Of a DNA stretch of 64,000 nucleotides, positions 37,736 to 46,587 are shown piece after piece (position 1 is the stretch's first letter; each line of letters starts with the position of its first letter). The stretch is taken from NCBI RefSeq assembly GCF_036499745.1, contig NZ_DASYDG010000033.1, positions 1 to 64,000 of the forward strand, given 5' to 3'. A program made the position numbers and the translations under genes. This DNA is from Pinirhizobacter sp036499745 (GTDB lineage: Bacteria > Pseudomonadota > Gammaproteobacteria > Xanthomonadales > Rhodanobacteraceae). The notes beneath the pieces were generated by a model that was not told the DNA's origin, did not search any database, and saw nothing but the letters and a program-made list of their open reading frames with translations.

Positions 37736-39154
37736 CTACGAACCAAGCTCCGATACCAATGCCGACATGGACGCGTTGATGTCATCGACATCCACCGCGG
37801 CATAGCCGAATAACAGGCCGGCCGGCCCCGGGCTGCCTTCATAAAAAGGGGTGATACCGTGAAGTCCGATGCCATGCGTGGCCGCGCGGGCAACCGTGTC
37901 CGCCTCACCGATGCCACGGAGCAACGCGGTGATATGGATGCCCGCCGACGATGGAGCCGCTTCCATCCACGCCGCGAGAGGTCCCTGTATCCAACCCAGC
38001 AGGGTTTCGCGGCGACGGGCATAGATGCGTTGCGCTCGGCGCAGGTGACGGCCGAAGTCGCCCTCCAGCATGAAATGGCCCAGCGCCAGCTGTGTCAGCG
38101 TGCATCCGTGCCAGTCGCCCAGTTGCCGCGCCTTGAGCAAAACCGGCATCAAAGAGGGCGGAGGGATGGCGTAGCCCATGCGCAGATCGGGAAACATGGT
38201 CTTGGAGAATGAACCCACGTAGATCACCACGCCGGCGTGATCGAGGCTTTTGAGCGACTCCACCGGCCGCCCGTCGAAGCGGAACTCACCGTCATAGTCG
38301 TCCTCGATCACCACCGCACCCCGGCGGGCGGCGGCTTCCACCAGGGCCACTCGCCGCTCCAGGCTCATCGGCATGCCCAGTGGGAATTGATGTGACGGCG
38401 TGACATAGATCACCCGCGCCTGGGCAGGGATGGCATCGACGATCATGCCCTGTGCGTCGACGGGTACCGGCACCACGTGCGCACCCAGGGCACGCATGGC
38501 CGCTCGCGCGGGCGGATAGCCGGGATCTTCCACGGCGACGGTGTCACCCGGTTCCACCATGACGCGGGCGATGAGGTCCAGTGCCTGCTGCGCACCGGCA
38601 GTCACCAGCACGTCGTTCCATTGGCAGGCCACGGCGCGTTGCATGCCCACGTATCGCGAAATGGCCAGGCGCAGTTCCTGTTCACCACCGGGGTCGCGGT
38701 AGTTCCCGGGCATATGTGCCTGCTTGCGCATGGCATGAGCCACGGCACGGCGCCAGGCGGCAAAGTCGATGATGCGCCGATCCACCACGCCACCACGGAA
38801 GTCCGCCCGCAGGCCTGCGCCGGGCCGCGGCATGGCGAGCGCGTCGGGAACCGATCGCCATAGGGACGCAGGCACGATGTCGATCGATACCGGGCTCCGC
38901 CCGGCGGAAGACGCCAGGTCCTGTCCGACGAAACTGCCTCTCGCTCCGCGGCCCACCACGAACCCCTCGGCCTCGAGTTGCTCGTATACCTCCAGCGTGG
39001 TCTTTCGACTGACCGCCAATTGCGATGCGAGGTCACGCGTGGACGGCAGGCGTTGGCCGGCGGCCAGGCGTCCTTCCACGATGGCCGCACGCAGTTGCCG
39101 GTAGAGCTGCGCGGTGAGCCCGTGGCGCTCGTCGATGGTGAGCTGGAGATCCAC
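37736..39154 (-). CDS. MocR-type GntR/aminotransferase-fold transcription regulator (PdxR-like)
   Basis: 472 residues. The N-terminal winged helix (about 1-75: LYRQLRAAIVEGRLAAGQRL, PSTRDLASQLAVSRKT) joins a class I aminotransferase domain (about 110-470). PLP-site features are present: DDYDGEF and the Schiff-base Lys in GSFSKTMFPDLRMG. Such proteins sense pyridoxal phosphate or amino compounds. It is divergent from an AhpD-like gene, and a 14-base palindrome lies between them, so it probably controls that neighbour and itself. Confidence 0.95.
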   Translation of the reverse strand: MDLQLTIDERHGLTAQLYRQLRAAIVEGRLAAGQRLPSTRDLASQLAVSRKTTLEVYEQLEAEGFVVGRGARGSFVGQDLASSAGRSPVSIDIVPASLWRSVPDALAMPRPGAGLRADFRGGVVDRRIIDFAAWRRAVAHAMRKQAHMPGNYRDPGGEQELRLAISRYVGMQRAVACQWNDVLVTAGAQQALDLIARVMVEPGDTVAVEDPGYPPARAAMRALGAHVVPVPVDAQGMIVDAIPAQARVIYVTPSHQFPLGMPMSLERRVALVEAAARRGAVVIEDDYDGEFRFDGRPVESLKSLDHAGVVIYVGSFSKTMFPDLRMGYAIPPPSLMPVLLKARQLGDWHGCTLTQLALGHFMLEGDFGRHLRRAQRIYARRRETLLGWIQGPLAAWMEAAPSSAGIHITALLRGIGEADTVARAATHGIGLHGITPFYEGSPGPAGLLFGYAAVDVDDINASMSALVSELGS

Positions 39155-39177
39155 TCTTGGCTACCTTGGAATATCGA

Positions 39178-39191
39178 AAAATGGCCATTTT
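39178..39191. promoter_or_regulatory. Perfect palindrome in the MocR/AhpD divergent promoter
   Basis: AAAATGGCCATTTT is a 14-base perfect palindrome that sits 23 bases before the MocR start and about 60 bases before the AhpD-like gene, beside an AT-rich TTTTATAG that could act as a -10 element for the rightward gene. It is the best candidate operator for the regulator. Confidence 0.5.
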
Positions 39192-39250
39192 ATAGCGCCA
39201 TGTCGAAGCATAACCTGACTCCATTACCCATGCAGGAGTCACCGACCGAT

Positions 39251-39688
39251 ATGAAACAGCGCCTGGATTTCTACGAGGCCAGCCCCGACGCGATCAAGGC
39301 GATGCTCGGGCTGGAGCAGCGAGTGGCTAAAAGCGGGCTGGAGAAGCCATTGGTGGACCTGGTGCGCCTGCGAGCCTCGCAGATCAACGGCTGCGCCTTC
39401 TGCATGGACATGCACGTGGCCGATGCCCGTAAGGGGGGCGAGAACGAGCGCCGCCTGGCAACCCTGGGGGCCTGGCGGGAAACGCCTTTCTTTACCGATC
39501 GCGAGCGCGCGGCGCTAGCCTGGACCGAAGCACTCACCCTGGTGGCGGCGGGTCATGTTCCGGACGAAGTCTGGAACGAAGTGCATCCACATTTTTCCGA
39601 AGCTGAACTGGCCGACCTCACCTTGCTGGTGGTGGCCATCAACGGCTGGAACCGTTTTTCCATTGGCTTTCGCAAGCCCCTGGACTGA
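39251..39688 (+). CDS. Carboxymuconolactone decarboxylase/AhpD-family protein
   Basis: 145 residues from ATG 39251; ATGs at 39199 and 39230 are alternatives. The conserved redox motif is CAFCMDMH (Cys48, Cys51, His55), preceded by VRLRASQING. Family members act as alkylhydroperoxidases or as dimeric/hexameric oxidoreductases of unknown substrate. The MocR regulator is divergent and likely controls it. Confidence 0.9.
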   Translation: MKQRLDFYEASPDAIKAMLGLEQRVAKSGLEKPLVDLVRLRASQINGCAFCMDMHVADARKGGENERRLATLGAWRETPFFTDRERAALAWTEALTLVAAGHVPDEVWNEVHPHFSEAELADLTLLVVAINGWNRFSIGFRKPLD

Positions 39689-39706
39689 GAACCGGGGACA
39701 CAAGAA

Positions 39707-39732
39707 CCCTGCCGCGCGGTTGCGCGGCAGGG
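39707..39732. terminator. Bidirectional terminator-like hairpin
   Basis: CCCTGCCGCGC and GCGCGGCAGGG form a perfect 11-bp stem with a GGTT loop, between two convergent genes. On the minus strand it is followed by TTCTTGTG, giving a fair T-rich tail for the lipoprotein gene. A second weaker stem (CCTGG/CCAGG region, about 39750-39778) lies beside it. Confidence 0.75.
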
Positions 39733-39789
39733 TCATGAAAGCCGGCGCGCCTACCTGGAAAGAGCCAGGCGCGCGCCGATACCGACCTG

Positions 39790-40047
39790 TTAGTGCGCGG
39801 TGGAGCCGGAAGCCGGGGCAGCGGTGCCGGAGGCAGCCGGGGCCATGGCCGAACCGGAGGTTGCCGGGGTCATGGCCGAGCCGGAGGTTGCCGGCGGGGT
39901 AGCTTCCGGAGCTGCAGCCGGGGCGGCCGGAGCCGTCGACGCACCAGCCGGAGCCGGCGGGGTGTCGCTGTTGTTGGAGCTGCAGGCAGCAGCCAGGGCG
40001 ATGACGGAGGCGAGGGCGAGCAGGCGGAGCGAGGTGGTGGCTTTCAT
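39790..40047 (-). CDS. Small Ala/Pro/Ser-rich lipoprotein
   Basis: 85 residues from ATG 40047 (GGA seven bases upstream); ATG 40059 is an alternative. A lipoprotein signal ends LAAAC with the lipidated Cys22. The rest is low-complexity (Ala, Pro, Ser, Thr, Gly), including two tandem copies of a PATSGSAM-like unit. It would be an unstructured, lipid-anchored envelope peptide. Function unknown. Confidence 0.7.
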   Translation of the reverse strand: MKATTSLRLLALASVIALAAACSSNNSDTPPAPAGASTAPAAPAAAPEATPPATSGSAMTPATSGSAMAPAASGTAAPASGSTAH

Positions 40048-40177
40048 GTCTTTTTCCATGGCTTAAAAGGGCAAAGGGCAGACGCGATGCCAACCAGCGA
40101 TTCGGTTGATTCTTCCACGGCATTGGAACACCGCGCCTGCGTTCGGATAGTGCAACTGCTTTTGTCAGCTGACGGGG

Positions 40178-40196
40178 ATCGGTTGATGAAACCGAT
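40178..40196. other. Hairpin in the lipoprotein-GST gap
   Basis: ATCGGTT and AACCGAT form a 7-bp stem with a five-base loop, followed by TTT on the plus strand. It sits in the otherwise featureless 40060-40257 gap, downstream of the GST stop. It may help termination, but without a strong T tract on the minus strand. Confidence 0.4.
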
Positions 40197-40257
40197 TTAA
40201 CGACCCAGTTGCCGGTCCCCCGCCCAGGCCATCGCCTTTCGGCAACGTCCCAGGCGC

Positions 40258-40920
40258 CTATTCTGCACCGGATTGGGTCGAATCATTCAACCAGTCGCTA
40301 ATTCCCTCACGCCGGCAAGCCTCGATAAATGACGACATCGAGCGCCGGCGCTTCACATAGCCTGCCATGTTTGGCCAGTTTGTGGCAGGTCGCGCCATGT
40401 TACGGGTCCAGCGCATCAGCATGGTAACGAGGAAATCCAGGCTCGTCAGGCGCCCCGACAGGAAGAAATCGCGGCCATCGGCCAGGTGATCGTCCAATCG
40501 TGCCACCGCCGCTTCGATGCGTGAGCGCGATACCGCCCGCATGGCGTCGGCGCCCGACGGGTCGCCATCGATGCCCGCATAGAACCAGTCGCGCATGGCC
40601 GGAAGCACGCTGTTGGCAAGGAATATCGTCCATTCCAGGTACTCGGCGCGGTCGCGGTCGCCGGGCAAGGGACCCCATTCGCGCTCGGGATGCCGCTCGG
40701 CAAGCAGGGTGGCCAGCGCCACGCACTCGTGCCGCGGCTGGCTATCGACGATGAGTGTGGGAACGCGCCCGGCCGGGTTGAGCGCCAGGTAAGCAGGATC
40801 TTTCTGCGCACCGGTATCGATGTCCACCAGCACCTTCTCGAAGGGCACGCCCAGCTCGATGAGCATCCAGTGGATCACGAAGCTCGCTGTGGAGGGTGAG
40901 TAGTAGAGCGTGTAGCCCAA
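40258..40920 (-). CDS. Glutathione S-transferase family protein (TTG start)
   Basis: 220 residues. The start is set at TTG 40920 because GGGAG lies seven bases upstream and the N-terminal thioredoxin fold begins at once (YTLYYSPSTASFVIHWMLIE). The cis-Pro segment NPAGRVPTLIVD is clear, followed by the all-helical C-terminal domain. The likely catalytic Ser/Thr lies in SPSTASF. Substrate unknown. It diverges from the TonB-dependent receptor gene. Confidence 0.9.
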   Translation of the reverse strand: MGYTLYYSPSTASFVIHWMLIELGVPFEKVLVDIDTGAQKDPAYLALNPAGRVPTLIVDSQPRHECVALATLLAERHPEREWGPLPGDRDRAEYLEWTIFLANSVLPAMRDWFYAGIDGDPSGADAMRAVSRSRIEAAVARLDDHLADGRDFFLSGRLTSLDFLVTMLMRWTRNMARPATNWPNMAGYVKRRRSMSSFIEACRREGISDWLNDSTQSGAE

Positions 40921-41144
40921 GGCCGATCTCCCGTGATCCTGATCGCGAATTTTAGCCCAGCCCACAACCGTAACCCTTGATGTTGCGCTGCACCATAGGA
41001 AAGATTCACGTAGCACAAGACCTCTACATTTCCGTTACATTCGGATTGCCGCAACGCAACATGCGAGCCGCGCCACTTTGCCTGACCGGCGAATGCAGAC
41101 CGGTGGCAGGGGATCTTCCAGCACTTCTTTCCACGAGGGGCAGC
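40921..41144. promoter_or_regulatory. Divergent promoter region, GST and TonB-dependent receptor
   Basis: These 224 bases hold both promoters. The right part is AT-richer around 40985-41040 and could carry a promoter for the receptor. No Fur-like box or clear palindrome was seen. Confidence 0.3.
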
Positions 41145-43586
41145 ATGCGAATCCAGCCTGGCATCCGTCGTCATTCCTTATTCGTTGCGCTGGGCATCGC
41201 CCTCGCGCTCCCGGCGTCCAACGTCTTCGCGCAGGATCAGGCCCTGGCAAGCGCGGGGCCATCCGAACAGGACGCCCGGCAACTGCAGCAGGTGATCGTG
41301 ACGGGCACCCGCACCACCAACCGGACGGAGGCTGAATCCCTTTCGCCGATCGACGTGCTGACGCCGGCCGACCTTTCAGCCAGTGGAAGCACGGACCTGG
41401 CCTCGGCCCTTTCCTCACTGCTGCCATCGCTGGATTTCCCGCGCCCGGCGATCAACGACGGCAACGATGCGATCCGGCCGGCCAGCCTGCGGGGCCTGTC
41501 GCCCGACGACGTGCTGGTGCTGGTGGACGGCAAGCGTTACCACACCACCAGCCTGATCAACTACAACTCCGCCATTGGCCGTGGCTCGGCACCGGTGGAT
41601 CTGAACTCCATCCCGGTTTCAGCCATCGATCATATCGAGGTGCTGCGTGATGGTGCCGCAGCGCAGTACGGCTCCGATGCCATCGCCGGCGTGATCAACG
41701 TGGTGCTCAAGCACGGCGGTGAGGCAGGCCAGAACTCGATCACCGCCAGCGGCGGCATCCAGGACAAAGGCGACGGCGCGCAGAACGGCCTGATGGGTTC
41801 GGTAGGCATTCCGCTGGGCGGCGATGGCAAAGGCGGCAAGGCGCCGGGCTGGGTGCGCCTGGCCTGGAATTACAGCAACACCATGAAGACCAACCGCGCG
41901 GAGAATACCGATATCTCCACCACGCTTGCCGGTGCGCCCAATCCCAGCGGCATTCCGTACGAGCGCTACGGTGATCCCTCGGTGGTGACCAAGCAGGCGC
42001 TGTTGAACTTCGGCTACGACATTACCCCGGGGGTGGAACTTTACGGCTACCTCAACCTCGGCCGCCGCGAAGTGGATTCCAATGGCTATTACCGCGCCTT
42101 CGATTCCACCCGCAACGTGATCGAGGTGTACCCCAACGGGTTCCTGCCGCACATCATCAACAACTCGAACGACAGTGCCGCGGTACTGGGAGCGCGCGGC
42201 ACCACCGACGGTGGCTGGAGCTGGGACGCCTCGGCCGATTACGGCGTGAACAACCTGGTGTTCGATATCGGCAACTCGATCAACACCAACCTTTACCGCT
42301 CCACGGGTTCTTCGCCTACCTACTTCTACGCCGGCGGGTTCCGCAACGAACAGGGCGTGGCCAACCTGGACATCAGCAAGCCGCTGCAACTGGGTTGGCT
42401 GCCGAACCCACTGACGCTTTCCTTCGGTGGTGAATACCGGCACGAGAAATACACCATCGACGCCGGCGAGCCGGATTCGTACTACTTCAATCCCGATACG
42501 TTGATCCCCGGCACCACGGGCCCCTATGCCGGTGGTTCGCAAGTGTTCCCGGGTCTCACCCCATCGGTGGCGGGTACCTTTACCCGCCATAGCGAAGCGG
42601 CTTACGTGGACGCCGAGACCGACATCACCAGCCGGTTTTCCGCCGGTGCCGCGGCGCGTTATGAGCACTACAGCGATGCAGGCTCCACGCGGTCGGGGAA
42701 ACTGTCCGGACGCTTCCAACTCACCGACACGGTCGCCCTGCGCGGCACGGTGTCCAATGGCTTCCGCGCGCCGTCATTGGCCCAGCAGAACTACGAATCG
42801 GTGGTCACGCTGATCCAGAACGGCACGCTGGCGCAGATCGGCACCTTCCGCACATCGGACCCCGCCGCCATCGCTCTGGGCGCCAAGCCACTGACCCCTG
42901 AGAAATCCACCAACTACGGCCTGGGCGCGGTATGGCAACCGGACAATGCCTTCAGCGCCACGCTGGATGTGTACCAGATCCGCATCTGGAACCAGATTCT
43001 CTATTCCGACCAGATCGCCGTGGATCCGACGCCGACCAGCCAGGTGACCGGTGCCCAGTTCTTCGTCAACGGCGCCACCACCCGCACACGCGGCGCGGAC
43101 CTGATCCTGAACTACACCACCGATCTGGACACCTGGGGCAAGCTGCGCTTCTCAGCCAGCGGCAATTACAACAAGACCAAGGTGCTTGAGATCACCACGC
43201 CGGCGTTCGGCCGCAGCAGCGAGGGCTTGTTGACTTCCAGCACGCCGCGTACCAAGTACGTATTCGCCGGTGACTGGCTGCTGGGCAACTTCGACCTGCA
43301 TGCCAACCTCACCCGCTATGGCGCGGTGATACGGCGTGGCGACCTGGACGACACCAGCCAGGACCAGAAATTCTCCGCGCGCTGGCTGCTGGATCTTGCC
43401 GCCAGCTATAACGTCGATGCCTGGACCTTCACCCTGGGGGGCGACAACGTCACCAACCAGTACCCGACCAAGTCGGCCCTGAACAACATCTACGAAGACC
43501 GGGCGGACGGCCTGCAGTACTCCTCGCTATCGCCGTTCGGGTTCAACGGCCGCTATTGGTACGGGAAGGTCACCTTCAAGTTCTGA
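41145..43586 (+). CDS. TonB-dependent outer-membrane receptor
   Basis: 813 residues from ATG 41145 (GAGGGG upstream). A signal peptide ends VFAQ. A TonB-box-like VIVTGTR precedes the plug (LRGLSPDDVLVLVDGKRY, VEVLRDGAAAQYGSDAIAGVINVVL). The 22-strand-type barrel ends with Phe (GKVTFKF). It should import a siderophore, vitamin or carbohydrate; the substrate cannot be told. No N-terminal STN domain is present, so it is not a signalling receptor. It is followed by the osmoprotectant importer, but 73 bases separate them. Confidence 0.95.
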   Translation: MRIQPGIRRHSLFVALGIALALPASNVFAQDQALASAGPSEQDARQLQQVIVTGTRTTNRTEAESLSPIDVLTPADLSASGSTDLASALSSLLPSLDFPRPAINDGNDAIRPASLRGLSPDDVLVLVDGKRYHTTSLINYNSAIGRGSAPVDLNSIPVSAIDHIEVLRDGAAAQYGSDAIAGVINVVLKHGGEAGQNSITASGGIQDKGDGAQNGLMGSVGIPLGGDGKGGKAPGWVRLAWNYSNTMKTNRAENTDISTTLAGAPNPSGIPYERYGDPSVVTKQALLNFGYDITPGVELYGYLNLGRREVDSNGYYRAFDSTRNVIEVYPNGFLPHIINNSNDSAAVLGARGTTDGGWSWDASADYGVNNLVFDIGNSINTNLYRSTGSSPTYFYAGGFRNEQGVANLDISKPLQLGWLPNPLTLSFGGEYRHEKYTIDAGEPDSYYFNPDTLIPGTTGPYAGGSQVFPGLTPSVAGTFTRHSEAAYVDAETDITSRFSAGAAARYEHYSDAGSTRSGKLSGRFQLTDTVALRGTVSNGFRAPSLAQQNYESVVTLIQNGTLAQIGTFRTSDPAAIALGAKPLTPEKSTNYGLGAVWQPDNAFSATLDVYQIRIWNQILYSDQIAVDPTPTSQVTGAQFFVNGATTRTRGADLILNYTTDLDTWGKLRFSASGNYNKTKVLEITTPAFGRSSEGLLTSSTPRTKYVFAGDWLLGNFDLHANLTRYGAVIRRGDLDDTSQDQKFSARWLLDLAASYNVDAWTFTLGGDNVTNQYPTKSALNNIYEDRADGLQYSSLSPFGFNGRYWYGKVTFKF

Positions 43587-43659
43587 CCGTTGCACCGCGC
43601 CGGTTTCACGCTTCGCCGGTTTATAGTCGGGCCCGACCTCTTGCTAAGGAAACGGGCCC

Positions 43660-44568
43660 ATCGCCACCTGGCGCACCATCCTCGTCGTTGCCTGCCTGTC
43701 GTTGACGGGCAACGCCTCCGCCCAAGCCATCCGTGTCGGCTCCAAGGCTGACAACGAGGGCGCCGTGCTCGGCCAGTTGATCGTGCAGGTGCTGCGCCAT
43801 GCCGGCATGAGCGTGGACGACCGTACGCAGCTGGGGCCCACCGCCATCGTGCGCCGCGCCCTTCTGGCGGGCGAACTGGACATCTATCCCGAATACACCG
43901 GCAATGCTGCGTTCTTCTTCCACCGGGAAGACGACCCGGCATTTCGCGATGCATCGGCCGCGCATGCGCTCGCCGCGACGCTCGACCTCAGGGCCAACGC
44001 ACTGGTGTGGATGAAGGCAGCGCCGGCGGACAACCATTGGGGCATCGCCGTCCCGCGCGCCGTGGCAGAGCGGGAGCACGTGCGCACACTGAACGACTTC
44101 GCACGCTGGGTGAACAGCGGTGCGCGGGTGAAACTGGCAGGTTCCGCGGAGTTCGTCGACAGCGCCGCGGCATTGCCTGCATTCGAGCAGGCCTACGGCT
44201 TCACCATGCAAGGCTCCCAATTGCTGGTGCTGGCCGGCGGCGATACCTCGGTGACGATCAAGGCCGCGGCCGAAGGCACCTCGGGCGTAAACGCCAGCAT
44301 GGTGTACCTGACCGACGGCGCCCTGGCGGTGACGGGCCTGGTGGCACTGGAGGATCCCCGCCATGTCGAACTGGTGTACCAGGCGGCGCCGGTGGCACGC
44401 GCGGCGTTGTTGAAAAAGTATCCTGCCATTCCCGCCCTGCTCGATCCGGTTTTCGGACGCCTGGATGTCGACACGCTGCGCCGGTTGAATGCGCGCACCC
44501 AGGTGGATGGCACCGATGCCTCGGTGGTGGCGCACGACTTCCTGGAAGGTATCCATGCGCTGGACTGA
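43660..44568 (+). CDS. YehZ/OsmF-type osmoprotectant-binding protein with apparent ATC start
   Basis: 302 residues, close to E. coli YehZ. Counting from codon ATC at 43660 gives a full signal peptide (ATWRTILVVACLSL, cleaved after ASAQA). A perfect TAAGGA lies nine bases upstream, and a stop at 43645 blocks earlier starts. The first conventional start, TTG 43702, would remove the signal. The mature protein has the OpuAC/ProX-like fold (GSKADNEGAVLGQL, ELDIYPEYTGNAAF). It would bind glycine betaine-like solutes and deliver them to the permease genes that follow with overlaps. Confidence 0.88.
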   Translation: MATWRTILVVACLSLTGNASAQAIRVGSKADNEGAVLGQLIVQVLRHAGMSVDDRTQLGPTAIVRRALLAGELDIYPEYTGNAAFFFHREDDPAFRDASAAHALAATLDLRANALVWMKAAPADNHWGIAVPRAVAEREHVRTLNDFARWVNSGARVKLAGSAEFVDSAAALPAFEQAYGFTMQGSQLLVLAGGDTSVTIKAAAEGTSGVNASMVYLTDGALAVTGLVALEDPRHVELVYQAAPVARAALLKKYPAIPALLDPVFGRLDVDTLRRLNARTQVDGTDASVVAHDFLEGIHALD

Positions 44569-45667
44569 GCGCACCTGGCCGCTCGCCCTGTTGGCGCTGG
44601 GCGTGACCGGCCTGCTGGCGTCGGTGGCATTGAACGCGGTCGTGCTGGCGCCGAACCGGTTGCTTACGGGGCACGGTTACGTGTCCATCGCCCTACCCGC
44701 CCTGCGATGGCTGCCCCTGGCGTGGCTGGTGGTACTTGCGACGGCACGCATGAGGGGCATGGCGGGCCTGGTCGTTGCCATGTTGTTGTTGCCGGCCCTG
44801 CTGGTGGCCACGGGGTTCGCCGCCAACGGCTTGCTTGCCACGGCGGGCGGACACGCGCGGGTGCAGTTGGGCTCGGGCTTCTGGTGCATGGCCACCTCGG
44901 CGGTGTTGCTGGTGGCTGATCGCCAGCGCGAGATCCGGATGCGGGCTTCCCTGCGCCTTGCATGCTGGATAGGCCTTGCCATGCTGGTGGTGGCGATGAC
45001 TGCGGCGGGCATGTTCGACAGGCTGTCCATCGTGCAGGAATTCGTCCTGCAGCGAGCGCGTTTCCTCACCGCCGTGGGGCAGCATCTGTTACTGGCTTTC
45101 TCCGCCACCGCTGCCGCGGTGGTCCTGGGCGCGCCGCTGGCCGTGGCGGTAGCGCAGCGCCGACGCGGCCGCGGTATCTCCCTGGCCGTGTTGAACCTGG
45201 TGCAGACCATTCCGTCGATGGCGCTGTTCGCCCTGCTGGTGGCGCCCCTGGCGTGGCTGGGCGTGGGCGGTACCGGCAATGCACCGGCCCTGGTGGCGCT
45301 CACCGCCTATGCCTTGCTGCCTGTCATGCGCTACACGCTGGCGGGCCTGGCTACGGCTCCATCTTCAGCCCTGGACGCGGCGCGCGGCCTGGGCCTGCAA
45401 CCGTGGCAGGTGCTTACCCGGGTGCAGTTGCCGCTGGGGCTGCCGGTATTCGCCGCGGGCCTGCGCATCGTGCTGGTGCAGTCGATCGGCCTGGCCGCGG
45501 TGGCGGCGCTGGTGGGTGCCGGTGGCCTGGGGCGCTTCGTGTTCCTGGGTCTTGGCCAGGGTGCCAACGACCTTGTCATGCTGGGGACGCTGGCCATCAT
45601 TGCGCTGGCCCTTGCCGCCGATGGCGCCTGCCGCGCTCTGGAACGATGGATGGAGCCGCACGCATGA
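44555..45667 (+). CDS. YehY-type ABC importer permease
   Basis: 370 residues, near E. coli YehY (about 385). About eight transmembrane helices; the C-terminal half carries the binding-protein-dependent permease core and the EAA-like loop (ALDAARGLGLQPWQVLTRVQ). The start overlaps the binding-protein gene by 14 bases and has GGAAGG upstream. It works with the second permease and the ATPase. Confidence 0.9.
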   Translation: MRWTERTWPLALLALGVTGLLASVALNAVVLAPNRLLTGHGYVSIALPALRWLPLAWLVVLATARMRGMAGLVVAMLLLPALLVATGFAANGLLATAGGHARVQLGSGFWCMATSAVLLVADRQREIRMRASLRLACWIGLAMLVVAMTAAGMFDRLSIVQEFVLQRARFLTAVGQHLLLAFSATAAAVVLGAPLAVAVAQRRRGRGISLAVLNLVQTIPSMALFALLVAPLAWLGVGGTGNAPALVALTAYALLPVMRYTLAGLATAPSSALDAARGLGLQPWQVLTRVQLPLGLPVFAAGLRIVLVQSIGLAAVAALVGAGGLGRFVFLGLGQGANDLVMLGTLAIIALALAADGACRALERWMEPHA

Positions 45668-46587
45668 TCGAATTTTCTAATGTCAGTAAACGATTCGGGC
45701 AGGACGAGGCGGTCGATGGCGTATCGCTGAGCATCGCTTCGGGCGAGTTGTTCGTGATGGTCGGCCCTTCAGGTTCGGGCAAGTCCACCTTGCTGCGCAT
45801 GATCAATCGCCTTGTCGAGCCCGACGAAGGCTCGGTGTGCATCGACGGGCAGGATGTACGCAATACCCCCGTGACTGAACTTCGCCGCGGCATCGGTTAT
45901 GCCATCCAGTCGGTCGGCCTGTTTCCGCACTGGTCGGTGGCAAGGAACATCGGCACCGTTCCCCGCCTCCTGGGCTGGAAGGAAGATCGCATCGCATCGC
46001 GCGTTGCGGAATTGATGGCGATGGTGGAGCTCGATGCCAGCATTGCCAAGCGCCTGCCGGCAGAGCTCTCCGGCGGCCAGCAACAACGCGTGGGTGTGGC
46101 GCGGGCGATGGCGGCGCAACCGATCATCGTGCTGATGGACGAGCCCTTCGGCGCGCTCGATCCGGTCACGCGCGAAAAACTCCAGCATGCCTTCCGCCGC
46201 ATCCACGCCGATATCGGCACCACCGTGGTGTTCGTCACCCACGACATGGATGAAGCGCTGCAATTGGGTGACCGCATTGCCTTCATCGATGGCGGGCATG
46301 TCCGTCAGTGCGGCACGCCGCTGGAACTGCTGCTGCACCCGGCCGACGATGTCGTCCGCGGTTTCGTCGGTGGCACCTCGGCGGGTTTGCGCCTGCTGTC
46401 GGTGCGCAAGGTTCGCGATGTCATGGCGCCAGGCAACGTGGCTGATGGAACGCCGTCGATCCATGCCGAGGCCGATCTTCGCCAGGCGCTGTCGATGATG
46501 GTCGACCGGGGCTTGCGTGCGCTTCGCGTCGATGGCGCCGGGGACCAGGTGATCAGCCTGGACGGCCTGCTGGTGCCGCCGTCATGA
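45664..46587 (+). CDS. YehX-type ABC ATPase
   Basis: 307 residues. Walker A GPSGSGKST (about 34-42), Q-loop YAIQSVGLF, signature LSGGQQQR, Walker B IIVLMDEPFG, and switch His in VTHDMDEA are complete. A C-terminal CBS-like tail (about 255-307) may sense osmolarity as in OpuA-type importers. The start overlaps the YehY stop as ATGA. Confidence 0.95.
   Translation: MIEFSNVSKRFGQDEAVDGVSLSIASGELFVMVGPSGSGKSTLLRMINRLVEPDEGSVCIDGQDVRNTPVTELRRGIGYAIQSVGLFPHWSVARNIGTVPRLLGWKEDRIASRVAELMAMVELDASIAKRLPAELSGGQQQRVGVARAMAAQPIIVLMDEPFGALDPVTREKLQHAFRRIHADIGTTVVFVTHDMDEALQLGDRIAFIDGGHVRQCGTPLELLLHPADDVVRGFVGGTSAGLRLLSVRKVRDVMAPGNVADGTPSIHAEADLRQALSMMVDRGLRALRVDGAGDQVISLDGLLVPPS

Noticed and set aside
39790..40047. 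Tandem repeat as a DNA repeat element
   Set aside because: The repeats encode two PATSGSAM-like peptide units and are part of the lipoprotein reading frame.
41619..42719. Minus-strand ORF of 366 codons
   Set aside because: Shadow of the TonB-dependent receptor gene, which has plug and barrel signatures.
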